DNA of 64,000 bases, from contig NZ_FQUV01000002.1 of assembly GCF_900129235.1 (NCBI RefSeq), positions 310,001 through 374,000 on the forward strand, read 5' to 3'. The notes beneath the pieces are model-generated. The model searched no databases and was not told the DNA's origin. It saw only the letters and a list, made by a program, of their open reading frames with translations. This stretch comes from Litoreibacter ascidiaceicola (GTDB lineage Bacteria > Pseudomonadota > Alphaproteobacteria > Rhodobacterales > Rhodobacteraceae). Positions 62,476-64,000 of the stretch are shown here, one piece after another. Numbering within the stretch: position 1 is the first letter of the stretch; every line of letters begins with the position of its first letter. The position numbers and the translations under genes were made by a program.

Positions 62476-64000
62476 CTATTCCCACTCGATCGTGCCCGGA
62501 GGCTTCGAGGTGATGTCATAGGTGACGCGGTTGATGCCCGGCACTTCGTTGATGATCCGCGTGGCGGTCTCCCCGAGGAAGTCGTGATCGAACGGGAAGT
62601 AATCGGCGGTCATACCATCGACCGATGTCACCGCGCGCAGGGCGCAGGCATAGTCATAGGTGCGACCGTCGCCCATGACGCCAACAGTCTTAACAGGCAG
62701 GATCGCAACGAACGCTTGCCAGATATCATCATAGAGCCCGTGCTTGCGGATCTGGTCGATATAGACCGCATCTGCTTCGCGCAGGATATCGAGCTTGGCG
62801 CGGGTGATCTCGCCGGGGCAGCGAATGGCAAGACCCGGTCCGGGGAAAGGGTGCCGACCGATAAACGATTTGGGCAGGCCCAGTTCGGTGCCAAGCGCGC
62901 GCACCTCGTCTTTGAACAACTCGCGCAGTGGCTCGACCAGCTTCAGGCCCATTTTTTCGGGCAGTCCGCCAACATTGTGGTGCGACTTGATCGTCACCGA
63001 GGGGCCACCAGAGAAGCTGACACTTTCGATCACGTCAGGATAAAGCGTCCCTTGGGCCAGGAATTTGGCGTCGTCGATCTCGTTGGCATATTTCTGAAAC
63101 ACGTCGATGAACAGCTTGCCGATGATCTTGCGCTTGGTTTCGGGGTCGGATTGGCCATCCAGCTCGCCCAAGAACAATTCCTGCTCGTCAGCATGGATCA
63201 ACTTCATGTTGTAGTTGTCGCGGAACATGGTGACGACCTCGTCGGCCTCACCCTTACGCAGCAACCCGTGGTCAACAAAGACGCATGTTAGCTGGTCGCC
63301 GATAGCTTCGTGGAGCAGCACCGCGGCGACGGACGAATCCACACCGCCGGACAGGCCACAAATGACGTGGCTGGTGCCGACCTGTTCACGGATCGCCGCA
63401 ATCGCCTGTTCGCGATATGCGCCCATGGTCCAGTCGCCGCTGAAGCCCGCCATGCGCACGAAGTTCTCGTAAAGCCTAGCACCGTTCGGTGTATGGTGAA
63501 CCTCGGGGTGGAACTGCACGGCGTAGAAATTGCGGCTCACATCGGCGGTGATCGCATACGGCGCATTTGGCGAGGTGCCGTAAACTTCGAACCCCGGTGC
63601 GATTTTCGAGACGTGATCGCCGTGGCTCATCCAGACCTGTTCTTTGTCAGTCAAAAACCAACCTTGCAACAGCTCAAGTTCCCCGCGGGGAACCACGTAA
63701 GCGCGGCCGAACTCTGCGGTGCCATGGCCCCGTTCCACCAGCCCGCCAAGACCTTGCATCATCACCTGCTGGCCGTAGCAAATACCCAAGATCGGCACGC
63801 CCAAATCGTAAACGCTTTCCGGTGGGCGCGGAGAACCTTCATCAATGACCGAACACGGTCCGCCGGAAAAGATAACGGCTTTGGGTGCGAACTCGGTTAG
63901 AAACGCGTCGTCCACTTTTTGGTAGGGATGGATTTCGCAGTAAACATTCAACTCGCGCAGGCGGCGCGCGATGAGTTGGGTGACCTGCGACCCGAAGTCG
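62476..64000 (-). CDS. guaA: GMP synthase (glutamine-hydrolysing), C-terminal about 508 residues (5' end outside window)
   Basis: Makes GMP from XMP, ATP and glutamine. Read leftwards from base 64000, the frame starts with [20 protein letters not shown], residues near the start of the glutaminase domain, so only about 14 codons are missing. The glutaminase nucleophile is in [11 protein letters not shown], the PP-loop ATPase motif is [12 protein letters not shown], and the C-terminal dimerisation domain ends [16 protein letters not shown]. It converges on the FGGY kinase with 1 bp between stops. Confidence 0.97.
   Translation of the reverse strand, partial: DFGSQVTQLIARRLRELNVYCEIHPYQKVDDAFLTEFAPKAVIFSGGPCSVIDEGSPRPPESVYDLGVPILGICYGQQVMMQGLGGLVERGHGTAEFGRAYVVPRGELELLQGWFLTDKEQVWMSHGDHVSKIAPGFEVYGTSPNAPYAITADVSRNFYAVQFHPEVHHTPNGARLYENFVRMAGFSGDWTMGAYREQAIAAIREQVGTSHVICGLSGGVDSSVAAVLLHEAIGDQLTCVFVDHGLLRKGEADEVVTMFRDNYNMKLIHADEQELFLGELDGQSDPETKRKIIGKLFIDVFQKYANEIDDAKFLAQGTLYPDVIESVSFSGGPSVTIKSHHNVGGLPEKMGLKLVEPLRELFKDEVRALGTELGLPKSFIGRHPFPGPGLAIRCPGEITRAKLDILREADAVYIDQIRKHGLYDDIWQAFVAILPVKTVGVMGDGRTYDYACALRAVTSVDGMTADYFPFDHDFLGETATRIINEVPGINRVTYDITSKPPGTIEWE

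Noticed and set aside
62584-63291. Plus-strand open frame of 235 codons opposite guaA
   Set aside because: Antisense to GMP synthase and without a ribosome-binding site.

Overview
This 64 kb window looks like chromosomal core DNA of a marine Roseobacter-group alphaproteobacterium (Rhodobacterales). The evidence is a DMSP lyase of the DddP type, a complete valine (methylmalonate-semialdehyde) catabolic operon, a Tat-exported TRAP transporter, an alphaproteobacterial LexA box (GTTC-N7-GTTC) in front of uvrA, a ribonuclease E with the long acidic insertion and terminal KGWWSLGR typical of the group, and the order rne - M48 protease - aminotransferase - amidase - PBP1A - prfB. I see no prophage, insertion sequence, integrase or CRISPR array. 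Gene density is very high and no gene-free stretch exceeds 300 bp.

Layout. 1-19.8 kb: RNA decay and envelope housekeeping: rne (5' end outside the window), a TPR-containing M48 protease, a PLP aminotransferase, N-acetylmuramoyl-alanine amidase, PBP1A, prfB, an exporter, an overlapping bactofilin/M23 peptidase pair, a ferritin-like DUF455 protein coupled to a Bcp peroxiredoxin, a giant AsmA/YhdP-like protein and queA. 19.9-28.7 kb: an MFS protein, a DUF924 protein, an SGNH hydrolase, lpdA, another MFS protein, and uvrA with a coupled small membrane protein. 28.7-33.5 kb: a hydrolase-OsmC fusion, dddP, and a divergent coupled pair (DUF3445 heme-dependent demethylase-like protein and a methyltransferase). 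33.5-35.8 kb: an HU-like protein and four tRNA genes (two Val, two identical Asp) interleaved with a phosphatase and a GNAT. 35.8-41.5 kb: the valine-degradation operon mmsA-acd-hibch-mmsB with a divergent LysR regulator and a palindromic operator between them. 41.5-47.6 kb: CBS protein, coaD, two cyclophilins, a DUF3179 protein, an ECHDC3-like crotonase, a thioesterase, and rplM-rpsI with promoter, leader hairpin and terminator. 47.6-50.1 kb: a large RTX-repeat protein interrupted by a one-base frameshift. 50.1-57.7 kb: TetR regulator, PPK2, alpha/beta hydrolase, MetA (acetyl-CoA type by its specificity residue) with a P-loop ATPase, EamA exporters and a FadL-type porin. 57.8-64 kb: a TRAP transporter operon (dctQ-dctM-dctP) divergent from an unusual glycerol-kinase-like FGGY kinase, then guaA (5' end outside the window).

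Most adjacent genes form short co-oriented runs with 1-20 nt overlaps, suggesting translational coupling. The best leads outside ordinary gene content are regulatory: a 14-bp perfect hairpin holding the ribosome-binding site and start codon of the DUF3179 gene, a shared palindrome ACGCA-N7-TGCGT in front of the HU-like gene and coaD, the palindrome between mmsA and its LysR, and the arrayed repeats between the TRAP operon and the FGGY kinase. I found no feature that clearly amounts to a new multi-gene system. The closest are the conserved-looking but unexplained ATPase next to metA and the demethylase/methyltransferase pair next to dddP.
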